DNA from: Vibrio hibernica
Lineage (GTDB): Bacteria > Pseudomonadota > Gammaproteobacteria > Enterobacterales > Vibrionaceae
Assembly (NCBI RefSeq): GCF_015223435.1
Contig: NZ_VHKO01000002.1
Coordinates: 1 to 64,000, forward strand
Length of the DNA stretch: 64,000 nucleotides
Direction: 5' to 3'
The position numbers and the translations under genes were made by a program. Each line of letters starts with the position of its first letter. Position 1 is the stretch's first letter. Below the pieces are notes generated by a model. The model did not search any database and was not told the origin of the DNA. It was given only the letters and a program-made list of their open reading frames with translations. This document shows positions 24,467 through 34,391 of the stretch, piece by piece.

Positions 24467-25747
24467 ATGGAAACACTAACACTACAGCCGATTAATAAAA
24501 TATCAGGGGAAGTTAATTTACCCGGTTCAAAAAGCGTTTCAAATCGCGCTTTATTACTAGCGGCGCTTTCAAATGGCAAAACACGCCTTACTAATTTACT
24601 CGACAGCGATGATATTCGCCATATGTTGAATGCTTTGTCATTGTTAGGTGTTCAGTATGAATTGTCTGAAAATAACACCGTTTGTGATATAGAAGGCCTA
24701 GGTGGTGCATTTATTGCTACAGAGTCGCTCGAATTATTTTTAGGCAATGCTGGTACCGCAATGCGCCCACTGGCTGCAGCTTTATGTTTAGGTCAAGGTG
24801 AGTTTATTTTAACGGGCGAACCAAGAATGAAAGAACGCCCGATTGGTCACTTGGTCGATGCACTGAGAACAGCCGGCGCTGATATTCAATACCTCGAAAA
24901 TGAAAATTATCCACCGTTAAAAATTACGGCTACAGGTTTAAAAGCAGGAACCGTTCGTATTGATGGCTCCATTTCAAGTCAATTCTTGACAGCATTTTTA
25001 ATGTCAGCGCCACTTGCTGATGGTGAGATCCAAATTGAAATTGAAGGTGAGTTAGTTTCTAAACCTTATATTGATATTACTTTGGATATTATGGCGAAAT
25101 TTGGTGTTCATGTTGAAAATAATAATTATCAAACGTTTGTGATCCCTGCAAATCAAGTTTACCAATCTCCGGGTGAATTCTTAGTAGAAGGTGATGCTTC
25201 ATCCGCATCATATTTTCTTGCAGCAGCGGCAATCAAAGGTGGTGAAATTAAAGTCACCGGTATTGGTAAGAATAGTATTCAAGGCGATATTCAATTTGCT
25301 GATGCGCTTGAGCTGATGGGCGCAGAGATAGAGTGGGGCGACGATTATGTTTTATGCCGCCGTAAAGAGCTTAATGCTATTGATATGGACTTTAATCATA
25401 TCCCAGATGCAGCTATGACCATTGCAACAGCAGCACTATTTGCAAAAGGTACGACGAGTATTCGTAATGTCTATAATTGGCGAGTAAAAGAAACGGATCG
25501 ATTGGCTGCAATGGCGACAGAATTGCGTAAAGTAGGGGCTAAAGTTGAAGAAGGGCATGATTATATTATTATCACACCACCTCAAAAACTTATTCATGCT
25601 TCAATTGATACTTATGATGATCACCGCATGGCAATGTGTTTCTCATTAGTGGCTTTGAGCGATACAGCTGTAACGATTAATGATCCTAAATGCACATCAA
25701 AAACATTTCCAACTTACTTTCAAAAATTTAATGAATTAAGCCAGTAG
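24467..25747 (+). CDS. aroA: 3-phosphoshikimate 1-carboxyvinyltransferase (EPSP synthase)
   Basis: Joins phosphoenolpyruvate to shikimate-3-phosphate in aromatic amino-acid synthesis. Class I features are present: [27 protein letters not shown] (a Gly-Asn-Ala-Gly-Thr motif) and [17 protein letters not shown] matches the E. coli N terminus, so the start is the ATG at 24467 (426 aa; E. coli 427), with AAGGGA 12 nt upstream. An in-frame TTG at 24458 sits only 3 nt from that site and is rejected. Confidence 0.97.
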   Translation: METLTLQPINKISGEVNLPGSKSVSNRALLLAALSNGKTRLTNLLDSDDIRHMLNALSLLGVQYELSENNTVCDIEGLGGAFIATESLELFLGNAGTAMRPLAAALCLGQGEFILTGEPRMKERPIGHLVDALRTAGADIQYLENENYPPLKITATGLKAGTVRIDGSISSQFLTAFLMSAPLADGEIQIEIEGELVSKPYIDITLDIMAKFGVHVENNNYQTFVIPANQVYQSPGEFLVEGDASSASYFLAAAAIKGGEIKVTGIGKNSIQGDIQFADALELMGAEIEWGDDYVLCRRKELNAIDMDFNHIPDAAMTIATAALFAKGTTSIRNVYNWRVKETDRLAAMATELRKVGAKVEEGHDYIIITPPQKLIHASIDTYDDHRMAMCFSLVALSDTAVTINDPKCTSKTFPTYFQKFNELSQ

Positions 25748-25785
25748 TAATGAAATAGTGGCTAACTAAGAGAGTTACTAATATG

Positions 25786-25816
25786 AAGAGCTTTATAATT
25801 GAGGCTCTTTATTTTT
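25786..25816 (+). terminator. Likely terminator downstream of aroA
   Basis: AAGAGC / GCTCTT (25786-25791, 25804-25809) with a 12-nt loop is followed by TATTTTTA, 39 nt after the aroA stop. The stem is short, so confidence is moderate. Confidence 0.6.
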
Positions 25817-25894
25817 AATTATGATGTTAAAACTTAATTAAACATGAAGTGTTACTAACTTTTCGCTATAATTTACATCTACTAAGTTTGTAAA

Positions 25895-25930
25895 CTTTTA
25901 CTTTTACTTTTACTTTTACTTTTACTTTTC
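25895..25930 (+). repeat. CTTTTA hexanucleotide microsatellite in the cmk leader
   Basis: Five perfect CTTTTA units plus a sixth ending in C (CTTTTC) run from 25895 to 25930. They end 10 nt before the cmk ribosome site GGAGA (25941-25945). A TATAAT at 25867-25872 would put the transcription start near 25880, so the tract probably lies in the leader RNA rather than in the promoter core. Confidence 0.85.
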
Positions 25931-25953
25931 TATTTCTCCCGGAGATTTTTATT

Positions 25954-26631
25954 TTGTCTCAACATCCGGTTATTACTGTCGATGGTCCTAGCGGTGCAGG
26001 TAAAGGCACATTGTGCATGTTACTTGCGAATAAACTTAATTTTCATCTTTTAGATTCAGGTGCTCTTTATCGAGTGCTGGCTCTAGCGGCCATTCACCAT
26101 GGCATCGATACCGAGTCAGAAGATGCACTCGTCCCTATCGCAACACATCTTGATGTACAATTTATTGCTGAAGGTGATTTAGTTAGAGTCATTTTGGAAG
26201 GAGAGGATGTTTCTAAAGAGCTTCGTAAAGAAGAGACCGGAAACGCCGCTTCTAAAGTTGCCCCTTTACCGCGTGTAAGAGAAGCTCTATTACGACGCCA
26301 GCGTTCTTTTAATGTAAAGCCTGGGTTAGTTGCTGATGGCCGCGATATGGGTACGGTTGTTTTTCCTCAAGCAGAAGTGAAGATTTTCCTGGATGCGAGC
26401 GCTGAAGAGAGGGCACAGAGACGACTTAACCAGTTGCAACTTAAAGGGTTAAGTGGTAACTTTGAGCAACTTTTGTGCGACATTCAAGAGCGTGATGATC
26501 GCGACCGCAATCGAGTGGTTGCTCCTTTACGCCCTGCGGATGATGCTTTAGTGATTGATTCTACCTCGATGTCTATTGAACAAGTGGTAGATCAAGCGCT
26601 AAAATTTATAGAATCTAAACTCATTAAGTAG
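25954..26631 (+). CDS. cmk: Cytidylate kinase
   Basis: Phosphorylates CMP and dCMP. P-loop [31 protein letters not shown] and ERDDRDRNR are all conserved. The start is a TTG at 25954, supported by GGAGA 8 nt upstream and by alignment to the family N terminus; no ATG precedes the P-loop. The length is 225 aa (E. coli 227). It is followed by rpsA, the conserved cmk-rpsA-ihfB arrangement. The unusual TTG start and the upstream U-rich repeat may both influence translation. Confidence 0.96.
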   Translation: MSQHPVITVDGPSGAGKGTLCMLLANKLNFHLLDSGALYRVLALAAIHHGIDTESEDALVPIATHLDVQFIAEGDLVRVILEGEDVSKELRKEETGNAASKVAPLPRVREALLRRQRSFNVKPGLVADGRDMGTVVFPQAEVKIFLDASAEERAQRRLNQLQLKGLSGNFEQLLCDIQERDDRDRNRVVAPLRPADDALVIDSTSMSIEQVVDQALKFIESKLIK

Positions 26632-26798
26632 CTTTTGGCGTGAGTGGTTTTTATTTGAGTATTATCTCATTAGACACTGCTTTTAGTTAAATACTTGATG
26701 ATAAGGACTGTCGGTCGCAAGGATGATGACTGGCTAATTTATCAACCCCATGCGGTAGGATACCCATGGACGTTTAATTAAATGAAGATCTTATTATA

Positions 26799-28469
26799 AT
26801 GACTGAATCTTTTGCTCAACTCTTTGAAGAGTCGCTAAACGAACTAGAATTCCGCCCAGGTACTATTGTAAAAGGTACTGTTATTGCTATCGAGAACGGT
26901 TTCGTTCTTGTTGACGCAGGCCTTAAATCTGAATCTGCTATTCCAGCTGAACAATTCAAGAGCGCTACTGGCGAGCTTGAAGTAGTAGTTGGTGATGAAG
27001 TAGATGTAGCACTTGATGCGGTTGAAGATGGTTTCGGTGAAACTCAACTTTCTCGTGAGAAAGCTAAGCGTCACGAAGCGTGGATCGTTCTTGAGAAAGC
27101 TTGTGAAGAAGCTGAAACCGTTGTTGGTATCATCAATGGTAAAGTTAAAGGCGGTTTCACTGTTGAATTAAACGGTATCCGTGCTTTCCTTCCAGGTTCT
27201 CTAGTAGATGTTCGCCCAATTCGCGATACAACTCACTTAGAAAACAAAGAGCTAGAGTTCAAAGTAATCAAGCTTGATCAGAAACGTAACAACGTTGTTG
27301 TTTCTCGTCGTGCTGTTATCGAATCTGAAAACAGTGTTGAGCGTGACGAACTTCTTGAAACTCTACAAGAAGGTACTGAAGTTAAAGGTATCGTTAAGAA
27401 CCTTACTGACTACGGTGCATTCGTTGATCTTGGCGGTGTAGACGGTCTACTTCACATCACAGATATGGCTTGGAAGCGTGTTAAGCACCCATCTGAAATC
27501 GTAAATGTAGGTGATGAGATCCTAGTTAAAGTTCTTAAGTTTGACCGTGAGCGCACTCGTGTTTCTCTAGGTCTTAAGCAACTTGGCGAAGATCCATGGG
27601 TAGCAATTTCTAAGCGTTACCCAGAAGGTCACAAACTAACTGGTCGTATTACTAACCTAACTGATTACGGTTGCTTCGTAGAAATCGAAGAAGGCGTTGA
27701 AGGTCTAGTACACGTTTCAGAAATGGATTGGACTAACAAAAACATTCACCCATCTAAAGTGGTTAATGTTGGCGACGAAGTTGAAGTTATGGTTCTTGAG
27801 ATTGACGAAGAGCGTCGTCGTATCTCTCTAGGCTTGAAACAATGTAAAGCTAATCCTTGGCAGACTTTCGCTGAAGCACAAGCTAAAGGCGATAAAGTAA
27901 CTGGTAAGATTAAGTCTATCACTGACTTTGGTATCTTCATCGGTCTTGACGGTGGTATCGACGGTCTAGTTCACCTATCTGACATTTCTTGGAATGCTCA
28001 AGGTGAAGAAGCGGTTCGTGACTACAAAAAAGGCGATGAAATCTCTGCAGTTGTTCTAGCAGTTGATGCTGATCGTGAGCGTATTTCTCTTGGCGTTAAG
28101 CAAATGGAAAACGACCCGTTCAATGCATATGTTGCAGACACTAAGAAAGGTACTCTTGTAAATGGTACTGTAACTGCAGTTGACGCAAAAGGTGCTACAA
28201 TTGAACTAATTGAAGGTGTTGAAGGTTACATCCGTGCTTCTGAAGCAGCGCGTGATCGTATCGAAGATGCATCTCTAGTGTTCAGTGTTGGTGATAGTGT
28301 TGAAGCGAAATTTACTGGTGTAGACCGTAAAAACCGCGTAATCAACCTATCTATCAAAGCGAAAGATGAAGCTGAAGAGCAAGAAGCAATGGCTACTGTA
28401 AACAAGGTTGATGAATCTTCGTTTGGTAATGCTATGGCTGACGCATTCAAGGCTGCTAAAGGCGAGTAA
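26799..28469 (+). CDS. rpsA: 30S ribosomal protein S1
   Basis: The 556-aa protein with six S1/OB repeats brings mRNA to the 30S subunit. Repeated blocks such as [28 protein letters not shown] and [13 protein letters not shown] mark repeats 3-5. Codon use is strongly biased (CTT/CTA, GTT, CGT), a sign of very high expression. The start lacks a canonical Shine-Dalgarno (only GAAG upstream of an AU-rich stretch), as is known for E. coli rpsA, where the leader itself promotes initiation and allows S1 autoregulation. The 167-base gap after cmk contains that leader. Confidence 0.98.
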   Translation: MTESFAQLFEESLNELEFRPGTIVKGTVIAIENGFVLVDAGLKSESAIPAEQFKSATGELEVVVGDEVDVALDAVEDGFGETQLSREKAKRHEAWIVLEKACEEAETVVGIINGKVKGGFTVELNGIRAFLPGSLVDVRPIRDTTHLENKELEFKVIKLDQKRNNVVVSRRAVIESENSVERDELLETLQEGTEVKGIVKNLTDYGAFVDLGGVDGLLHITDMAWKRVKHPSEIVNVGDEILVKVLKFDRERTRVSLGLKQLGEDPWVAISKRYPEGHKLTGRITNLTDYGCFVEIEEGVEGLVHVSEMDWTNKNIHPSKVVNVGDEVEVMVLEIDEERRRISLGLKQCKANPWQTFAEAQAKGDKVTGKIKSITDFGIFIGLDGGIDGLVHLSDISWNAQGEEAVRDYKKGDEISAVVLAVDADRERISLGVKQMENDPFNAYVADTKKGTLVNGTVTAVDAKGATIELIEGVEGYIRASEAARDRIEDASLVFSVGDSVEAKFTGVDRKNRVINLSIKAKDEAEEQEAMATVNKVDESSFGNAMADAFKAAKGE

Positions 28470-28481
28470 TACTGCCTATAG

Positions 28482-28509
28482 AAGGGAGCCATTACGGCTC
28501 CCTTTTTTT
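28482..28509 (+). terminator. Terminator downstream of rpsA
   Basis: AAGGGAGCC-ATTAC-GGCTCCC followed by seven T (28482-28509) begins 13 nt after the rpsA stop. Read-through would be needed for cmk-rpsA-ihfB co-transcription. Confidence 0.88.
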
Positions 28510-28541
28510 GATAAAGTTAGAGTAGAATGAGGGAATCACCT

Positions 28542-28826
28542 ATGACTAAGTCTGAATTAATTGAAAGGCTCTGTGCCGAGCAGACACACTTATCATCTAA
28601 AGAAATTGAAGATGCTGTAAAGGATATCCTTGAGCATATGGCCAATAAATTAGAAGATGGTGATCGTATTGAAATCCGTGGTTTCGGAAGTTTTTCTCTA
28701 CATTATCGAGAACCACGCGTGGGGCGTAATCCTAAATCGGGTGAAAAAGTTGAATTGGAAGGCAAATGCGTTCCTCACTTTAAGCCAGGTAAAGAATTAC
28801 GTGAGCGTGTAAATAGCAGTATTTAA
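28542..28826 (+). CDS. ihfB: Integration host factor subunit beta
   Basis: The 94-aa DNA-bending subunit (same length as E. coli IhfB) partners with IhfA. The beta-arm sequence [15 protein letters not shown] and the core [17 protein letters not shown] are diagnostic. [10 protein letters not shown] at 28542 is preceded by GAGGGA at a good distance; the longer reading from 28527 adds five non-conserved residues and is rejected. Confidence 0.97.
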   Translation: MTKSELIERLCAEQTHLSSKEIEDAVKDILEHMANKLEDGDRIEIRGFGSFSLHYREPRVGRNPKSGEKVELEGKCVPHFKPGKELRERVNSSI

Positions 28827-28845
28827 GATCGTAAATAAGATGATG

Positions 28846-28878
28846 AAAGCGGCACGCCAATTTGGCTGCCGCTTTTTT
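28846..28878 (+). terminator. Terminator downstream of ihfB
   Basis: AAAGCGGCA / TGCCGCTTT (28846-28854, 28867-28875) has further pairing GCCAA/TTGGC inside the loop and six T at the end, 20 nt after the stop. Confidence 0.88.
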
Positions 28879-29027
28879 ATGATCATTTATTCAACTTAAG
28901 GCTGATAACATGACCAAAGTTAACCTTTTTCAATAATATTTACTCGTTTCAAACGATTGGGAATGGAGTGTGGTTCCAATTTACTGCATAATTAGAACTA
29001 TTATCTGGATGTCTATGAGGTCTGATT

Positions 29028-29315
29028 ATGAAAGTGATAAAAATAATAATAGTGATTGCATTGTTTCTTATTGCCCTAGCTCTAGGGGCACAAAACCAAG
29101 AAATAGTAACATTTAACTATTTAATTGCTCAAAATCAATTACATCTCTCGACATTGCTTGGTGGTGTTTTTATTGTTGCTTTTGGCCTCTCATGGCTAAT
29201 TTTTGGTAGCCTGTATTTCAAGTCGAAGTTAACGATTGTCCGCTTAAAAAAGCAATTAGCAAAAAGCAAAAAAACAGTCACCACGCCATCATCTCTACCC
29301 GATATTAAAGGTTAG
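29028..29315 (+). CDS. lapA: Lipopolysaccharide assembly protein A
   Basis: A 95-aa inner-membrane protein with two hydrophobic helices (residues about 1-21 and 42-65) and a basic C-terminal cytoplasmic tail (KSKLTIVRLKKQLAKSKK). The family (LapA/YciS) works with LapB in controlling LpxC proteolysis and lipopolysaccharide synthesis. It lies 12 nt before lapB. The preceding 150 bases after the ihfB terminator should contain the promoter. Confidence 0.9.
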   Translation: MKVIKIIIVIALFLIALALGAQNQEIVTFNYLIAQNQLHLSTLLGGVFIVAFGLSWLIFGSLYFKSKLTIVRLKKQLAKSKKTVTTPSSLPDIKG

Positions 29316-29327
29316 GTTTATTCGTTA

Positions 29328-30497
29328 ATGCTAGAGCTACTTTTTCTATTATTACCCATTGCTGCCGCTTATGGCTGGTATATGGGGAACCGTAGTGCTC
29401 GACATGATAAGCAAGAACATTCTCATCAGATCTCTCGACAATACGTCAAAGGTCTTAACTTGCTGTTGTCTGAGCAATCAGATAAAGCGGTCGATCAGTT
29501 TATTGAATTGCTTCAAATTGATGATGAAACGATTGATACCCACCTTGCGTTAGGGAATCTTTTTCGTCGCCGTGGAGAAGTTGATCGTGCTATTCGTATT
29601 CATGAGAATTTGATTTCTCGTGAAGGGTTAACCATTGACCAAAAAAATCTCGCCTTACAACAATTAGCTAAAGATTATATGGTCTCTGGCTTTTTTGATC
29701 GTGCTGAAAAAATATTTGAACAATTGGTAGAAGAACCTGAACATAAAGAGCAAGCTTTACAGCAGCTTGTCACTATTTATCAACAAACTCGTGAATGGAA
29801 CAAAGCCATTAAATATGGTGATGCATTAGTGGCGATGGGCAAGAAAAGAGTTCGCCGAGACTTAGCGCACTTTTGGTGCGAACTGGCGATGCATGAAATT
29901 AGTTTAACTAACACCTCAAAAGCTATTTTATACTTTAAACGAGCATTGACGGAAGATCCTAAGTGCGTACGAGCAAATATCGCGTTAGGTAACCTTTATC
30001 TTGAAGCTGAAAATTATAATCAAACAATAAAGTGCTTAGAGAAGGTTCTTGAGCAAGATATCGATTTTACATCTGAAGTTTTACCGACATTATCGGATTG
30101 CTATTATCAGCTTGATAATGAAGCTGGCATGTTGGAATTTTTACGTAAGTCTATAGAGAAAAAAGCAGGCGTATCTTCTGAGTTAATGCTTGCTCAAATG
30201 GTAGCAAAGCATGATGGAATAGCATCAGCACAGACTTTACTAACGAAACAATTAATCAAAAATCCTACAATGAAAGGCTTTTATCGATTAATTGATTATC
30301 ATATTGCGGAAGCTGAAGAAGGGCGAGCAAAAGATAGCTTAACCACTTTACAAGAAATGGTAGGGGTGCAGATGAAAGCAAAACCACACTATCAATGTCA
30401 AAAATGTGGTTTTGCAACCCATGCTTTATATTGGCATTGTCCTTCCTGTAAAAGCTGGGGACTAATCAAACCAATTAGAGGTTTAGATGGTGAATAA
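29328..30497 (+). CDS. lapB: Lipopolysaccharide assembly protein B (TPR protein)
   Basis: The 389-aa protein is the size of E. coli LapB/YciM. An N-terminal transmembrane anchor (LLFLLLPIAAAYGWYMG) is followed by tandem tetratricopeptide repeats (THLALGNLFRRRGEVDRAIRIHE onward). A C-terminal rubredoxin-like zinc ribbon has two CxxC pairs (CQKCG and CPSCK). It adapts LpxC to FtsH degradation and so sets LPS levels. It is coupled with lapA. A hairpin follows. Confidence 0.95.
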   Translation: MLELLFLLLPIAAAYGWYMGNRSARHDKQEHSHQISRQYVKGLNLLLSEQSDKAVDQFIELLQIDDETIDTHLALGNLFRRRGEVDRAIRIHENLISREGLTIDQKNLALQQLAKDYMVSGFFDRAEKIFEQLVEEPEHKEQALQQLVTIYQQTREWNKAIKYGDALVAMGKKRVRRDLAHFWCELAMHEISLTNTSKAILYFKRALTEDPKCVRANIALGNLYLEAENYNQTIKCLEKVLEQDIDFTSEVLPTLSDCYYQLDNEAGMLEFLRKSIEKKAGVSSELMLAQMVAKHDGIASAQTLLTKQLIKNPTMKGFYRLIDYHIAEAEEGRAKDSLTTLQEMVGVQMKAKPHYQCQKCGFATHALYWHCPSCKSWGLIKPIRGLDGE

Positions 30498-30543
30498 GTT
30501 GATCTTAGTTAGCTTTGTAAATGAAGATTAAACCGCGAAACAG

Positions 30544-30588
30544 TTGGCCGTTAATGGATTGATTTTCTTTTAGCGGCCAATTCTTTAT
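30544..30588 (+). terminator. Probable terminator between lapB and pyrF
   Basis: TTGGCCGTTAA / TTAGCGGCCAA (30544-30554, 30570-30580; one wobble) is followed by TTCTTTAT. It lies 47 nt after lapB and just before the pyrF ribosome site, so it may also act as an attenuator. Confidence 0.6.
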
Positions 30589-30619
30589 CTATTATATGAC
30601 GAGTAATGCAGGAGTTAAA

Positions 30620-31315
30620 ATGTTAGACCCTAAAGTAATTGTAGCCCTAGACTATGAGAACCAAGTTGATGCCTTGGACTTTGTCGATAATATTGATCCT
30701 GCGAGTTGTCGCTTGAAAGTGGGCAAAGAAATGTTCACTTTATTTGGTCCAGATTTTGTGCGCGCATTGCATCAACGTGGCTTTTCTGTTTTTCTTGATT
30801 TAAAGTTTCATGATATTCCGAATACCTGTTCGAAGGCTGTTAGAGCTGCAGCGGAGCTAGGAGTGTGGATGACAAACGTACATGCTAGTGGCGGCGAGCG
30901 TATGATGGCTGCTTCGCGTGAGATTTTAGAACCTTATGGCAAAGATCGCCCATTACTAATTGCAGTGACTGTACTAACAAGTATGGAACAAAGCGATCTT
31001 ACTGGCATTGGATTGAATGTTAATCCTCAAAATCAAGTAAAGCGCTTAGCGACATTAACTAAAAATAGTGGTTTAGATGGTGTTGTATGCTCAGCTCAAG
31101 AATCACAGGTATTGAAACAAGAACTAGGAAAGGATTTTAAACTTATTACTCCTGGTATTCGCCCAGAAGGAAGTGATGCAGGCGATCAACGCCGGATTAT
31201 GACACCTTATGATGCGATGCAAGCAGGTTCGGATTACTTGGTTATTGGTCGTCCGATTACGCAATCGTTGAATCCAAATCAAGTGCTGATTGATATTAAC
31301 GCCACGCTCAATTAA
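30620..31315 (+). CDS. pyrF: Orotidine 5'-phosphate decarboxylase
   Basis: The last step of UMP synthesis. The signature [10 protein letters not shown] contains the catalytic Asp-Lys-Asp network, and [11 protein letters not shown] and [14 protein letters not shown] are conserved phosphate-site elements. [12 protein letters not shown] at 30620 has AGGAG about 7 nt upstream (231 aa, the usual vibrio length); the longer frame from 30596 would add eight residues upstream of that site. The lapAB-pyrF order is conserved in gammaproteobacteria. Confidence 0.97.
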   Translation: MLDPKVIVALDYENQVDALDFVDNIDPASCRLKVGKEMFTLFGPDFVRALHQRGFSVFLDLKFHDIPNTCSKAVRAAAELGVWMTNVHASGGERMMAASREILEPYGKDRPLLIAVTVLTSMEQSDLTGIGLNVNPQNQVKRLATLTKNSGLDGVVCSAQESQVLKQELGKDFKLITPGIRPEGSDAGDQRRIMTPYDAMQAGSDYLVIGRPITQSLNPNQVLIDINATLN

Positions 31316-31396
31316 TTCTATTATCTTCCTTTTTTTATTTTATATTTCTCGGTGGTAGGCATTATGGCTTCACACCGAGATTAATTGGACTCATTA

Positions 31397-31816
31397 TTAT
31401 AAGTCGTTATTCCTTTCACTTGGAATATCGCTCAGGTATTCAACGAATTCGACCTCAAACCCAGCGGGATCGATAAAGTATACATTACGACGAAATGGGT
31501 TTTCAGTTCCTGGTTTTGCAATCATGTAACCCGCACTTTCTAAACGTTGTATTGTGGCCGTAAGATCAGTCATTACATATGCAAAATGCGCTAACCCTGT
31601 TTGATGACCACTTAAATCTCGATTTTCACCCACACCATTATCACTGAGCGCAATATAATAATAGTCATCACCAAAATGAAGCCAATGTCTTGGTTTTCCA
31701 TTCCATTCGCCATCACTTTCACTACGGATCTTCCAGTGTGGGAAGGCTGCTTGATAAAAATCTAGCATTGCCGATACGTTATTTACAACTAAATTTATAT
31801 GCTCTAAATACATCAT
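31397..31816 (-). CDS. VOC-family (glyoxalase-like) protein
   Basis: A 139-aa vicinal-oxygen-chelate fold protein. A first metal ligand His lies in YLEHINLVVNNV, there is a HFAYVMTD strand in the second half, and the closing glutamate motif is FIDPAGFEVEFVEY. This pairing is typical of glyoxalase/dioxygenase-like proteins. The substrate cannot be read from the sequence. I start at the ATG behind GGAAGAAG (31816; the next codon is also ATG); the longer frame from 31852 adds an acidic, non-conserved leader. It is a single gene converging on pyrF; a dyad CTCGGTG/CACCGAG (31348-31380) lies between the two without a clear U tract. Confidence 0.82.
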   Translation of the reverse strand: MMYLEHINLVVNNVSAMLDFYQAAFPHWKIRSESDGEWNGKPRHWLHFGDDYYYIALSDNGVGENRDLSGHQTGLAHFAYVMTDLTATIQRLESAGYMIAKPGTENPFRRNVYFIDPAGFEVEFVEYLSDIPSERNNDL

Positions 31817-31959
31817 TTCTTCTTCCATGGATAGTGAATGTTGGATCAGCATAAACCCTCAAGTAAGGTTTAGGTAAAGGAATTATTTGCAAACATTTTG
31901 ACGAACTCTAATTGAGTTTAGGTATGGTATACTTACAGTTCAAATTTAAGAGGAAAACC

Positions 31960-32766
31960 ATGAGTCAGAACGTTCTTTTTCACAAAGCTTATCTACATCC
32001 AACCAATATAGAATGGGTGGTATTTGTGCATGGGGCGGGTGGGAGCTCATCAATATGGTTTAAACAGCTTAAAGCTTACCGTGAGCATTTTAATATTCTT
32101 TTAATTGATTTACGTGGCCATGGCCGATCTAATAAATTGATTAAAGATATTATTTCTAAAAATTATTCTTTTAAAGATGTGACCTTGGATGTAATACAAG
32201 TTCTGGATCATATGCGTATTGATTCTGCACATTTTGTCGCTATGTCTTTAGGTACTATTATTGTCCGTAATTTGGCGGAATTAGAGCCAGAGCGAGTTAA
32301 CAGCATGGTCCTTGGCGGAGCAATAACTCGTCTCGATGCTCGCTCCCAAGTATTAGTTAAGCTCGGCGATGCTTGTAAGCATTTTTTGCCTTACATGTGG
32401 CTATATCGCTTATTTGCTTATATTGTGATGCCGCAATCGAACCAAAAAGAATCGCGTCACTTATTTATTAATGAAGCTAAAAAACTATGCCAAAAAGAGT
32501 TCAAACGTTGGTTTAAACTTTCTGCGGATGTAAATCCTATGATGCGTTATTTCCGTGAGCGTGAGCTTTCGATACCAACATTATATTTAATGGGAGAGAT
32601 GGACTACATGTTTATTCGTCCGGTTAAAGATATGGTAAATAAGCATCAATTAAGTTGGCTACACGAAATTCCAAATTGTGGCCATGTATGCAATATAGAA
32701 AAACCGAAAGAATTTAATTTACATTCTATTGCTTTCATTCAAAAATATAGTCACCTGAACGTTTAA
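31960..32766 (+). CDS. Alpha/beta-fold hydrolase
   Basis: A 268-aa alpha/beta hydrolase with oxyanion-hole HGAGGSSSIW, a second strand with DLRGHGRS, candidate nucleophile Ser in HFVAMSLGTI, candidate acid Asp in LMGEMDYMF and catalytic His in NCGHVCNIEKP. The nucleophile elbow reads A-M-S-L-G instead of the usual G-x-S-x-G; small-residue replacements occur in the family, so activity is likely. The start at 31960 has AGAGGA 6 nt upstream; 31912 is less well supported. The substrate is unknown. It ends 3 nt from the convergent DUF2007 gene. Confidence 0.85.
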   Translation: MSQNVLFHKAYLHPTNIEWVVFVHGAGGSSSIWFKQLKAYREHFNILLIDLRGHGRSNKLIKDIISKNYSFKDVTLDVIQVLDHMRIDSAHFVAMSLGTIIVRNLAELEPERVNSMVLGGAITRLDARSQVLVKLGDACKHFLPYMWLYRLFAYIVMPQSNQKESRHLFINEAKKLCQKEFKRWFKLSADVNPMMRYFRERELSIPTLYLMGEMDYMFIRPVKDMVNKHQLSWLHEIPNCGHVCNIEKPKEFNLHSIAFIQKYSHLNV

Positions 32767-32769
32767 TTA

Positions 32770-33078
32770 TTACTTTTCTCTCTCACAATTCCAGCATATA
32801 GAGAATTGAGGTTCGACTATTTCACCACATGAACTACATTGCCAATTAATGCCACCTTCACTTTCTTCAGATTCATAATCTTGAATAATATTTCGTGCTA
32901 GAGTTTCATCTTGTGCATTTAGCAGCCAAATATAAGGGTCAGTTTCACTAGTTAGTGGGATTTCACCTTTTAGACTAAATAAATCTTCAGCGTAAACCTT
33001 AGCTTCTACACCTTGGCTTTGTAATAATCCACATACAATATGGGCTTCGATTGGGGTGCTTGCGCTGTAGATCTTCAT
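32770..33078 (-). CDS. DUF2007-type protein with C-terminal zinc ribbon
   Basis: A 102-aa protein. The first 70 residues have the DUF2007 (putative signal-transducing) pattern MKIYSASTPIEAHIVCGLLQSQGVEAKVY followed by a PYIWLL strand. The tail adds two cysteine pairs, CSSCGEIVEP and CWNCERE, a likely zinc ribbon. The function is not established. It is cytoplasmic, with no signal or membrane segment. The stop is only 3 nt from that of the convergent hydrolase, so the two transcripts must overlap. Confidence 0.8.
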   Translation of the reverse strand: MKIYSASTPIEAHIVCGLLQSQGVEAKVYAEDLFSLKGEIPLTSETDPYIWLLNAQDETLARNIIQDYESEESEGGINWQCSSCGEIVEPQFSICWNCEREK

Positions 33079-33127
33079 GATACGTTTCCTTGTTTGTATT
33101 GCTTTGGTTTAGATCGAAAAATTTATT

Positions 33128-33742
33128 TTAGTTATGACTTTTCAATGTGTTAAATCCGGACCAAATTCTATTCGCTGTAGTGATAAAACATAAAGCCGCA
33201 AATACTAGAGCATAAATGACAAAATGCTGTGGCCATAGACAGCAAATAATAAATAGAGCGATAGTTTCTGTGCCTTCCGTTATTCCTGCAATGTAATACA
33301 GCGATTTATTTTGATACGTCGGATTTTCTATTCCTAATTCTGCCGCCACAGAAGCAAAAGCTAAAAAACTGCTTCCTGTCCCTACAAATGACACAATGAG
33401 TAATGCACCTGCAATCGCATTTTGATCCGGGTTTGCAAGGATGAAACCAAGAGGGACCAAAGCGTAAAAAAGGAAATCTAAGCTTATATCTAAAAAGCCA
33501 CCAGCCTCAGTGATTTTGCTTTGTCTTGCAATCGCGCCATCGAGACCATCACATATGCGGTTAATAATAATAAAAATCAGCGAAAGAATGTAATGTTCAA
33601 ACCATAATGCTGGCACCGTTAATATACCAATCATAAAGCCAATAATCGTGATCTGATTAGCCGTGATATTACACTGAATAAGCAGGTTAGCACCAAACTC
33701 TAAAGGCTTCTTAATATATGGGATGATATGTTTATCCAGCAT
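33128..33742 (-). CDS. ynjF: CDP-alcohol phosphatidyltransferase family protein (YnjF-like)
   Basis: An inner-membrane enzyme of 204 aa with about six hydrophobic helices and the complete CDP-alcohol motif: DGLDGAIAR, then GGFLDISLD, matching D-G-x2-A-R-x8-G-x3-D-x3-D. The family transfers a phosphatidyl or similar group to an alcohol. E. coli ynjF occupies the same place at the end of the ynj operon; its substrate is unknown. The start is 33742 because AAGGA lies 9 nt upstream; it overlaps the end of the ATPase gene by 11 nt, implying translational coupling. The longer frame from 33799 lies inside the ATPase gene. Confidence 0.85.
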   Translation of the reverse strand: MLDKHIIPYIKKPLEFGANLLIQCNITANQITIIGFMIGILTVPALWFEHYILSLIFIIINRICDGLDGAIARQSKITEAGGFLDISLDFLFYALVPLGFILANPDQNAIAGALLIVSFVGTGSSFLAFASVAAELGIENPTYQNKSLYYIAGITEGTETIALFIICCLWPQHFVIYALVFAALCFITTANRIWSGFNTLKSHN

Positions 33743-34391
33743 GCTTAGGATCCTTTGAAAGGTGTGTCCAATCGATAATTGAGTCAGATGATGGTGCATC
33801 TGAAGGATCGTGAGTCACTATAAGGGTAGGGATTTGGGATTTTTTTAGCTGCTCAAATACCCAGTAGCGAAAGCTGGTACGCGATTGCGCATCCAATTGG
33901 TTAAAAGGTTCATCCAGCAACGCGGCTTTGGGCTTGGCTTGTAGCATACGCAGTAAACTGACTCGAGCCCGCTGCCCACCGGATATTTGCTGAGGCATTG
34001 CATTGGCAAGTTGCTCTAATTCGACTTCTTTCAAGCACGATAAGGCTTCTTGTTTACGATGTGCTTTTTTGAACGAATCTGGAAGCGCAATGGCAATGTT
34101 TTCCCAGATATTGAGATGAGGAAATAGCATGTCATCTTGAAATAATAACCCAACTTGTCTCTGGTGTGCTGGCAGTGAAGCGATGTTTTTTCCGTCAAGA
34201 ATGAATTGCCCTTGGCAGCTAAAATCAGACGTTAAGTGTCCCGCAATGGCATTGAGTAGTGTCGATTTTCCACAACCACTTGGCCCCATAATGCTGATTA
34301 CTTCTCCGGCTGGAATAGTTAAATTTAAATTTTGGCATAAGATCATGCCATCATTACTTTGGATTGTTATCCCATCTAACAATAAACTCAT
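33732..34391 (-). CDS. ynjD: YnjD-type ABC transporter ATPase
   Basis: The 219-aa nucleotide-binding subunit of the Ynj importer. It has Walker A GPSGCGKST, Q-loop LLFQDDMLFPHLNIWENI, signature QISGGQRAR, Walker B AALLDEPF and the His switch LIVTHDPSDA. It belongs to the thiamine/iron/molybdate-like ATPase group. The start overlaps the permease stop by 4 nt. Substrate specificity of the Ynj system is not established. Confidence 0.9.
   Translation of the reverse strand: MSLLLDGITIQSNDGMILCQNLNLTIPAGEVISIMGPSGCGKSTLLNAIAGHLTSDFSCQGQFILDGKNIASLPAHQRQVGLLFQDDMLFPHLNIWENIAIALPDSFKKAHRKQEALSCLKEVELEQLANAMPQQISGGQRARVSLLRMLQAKPKAALLDEPFNQLDAQSRTSFRYWVFEQLKKSQIPTLIVTHDPSDAPSSDSIIDWTHLSKDPKHAG

Noticed and set aside
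31348..31380. Dyad CTCGGTG/CACCGAG between pyrF and the VOC gene as a terminator
   Set aside because: No U tract follows on either strand, and the loop is 17 nt.
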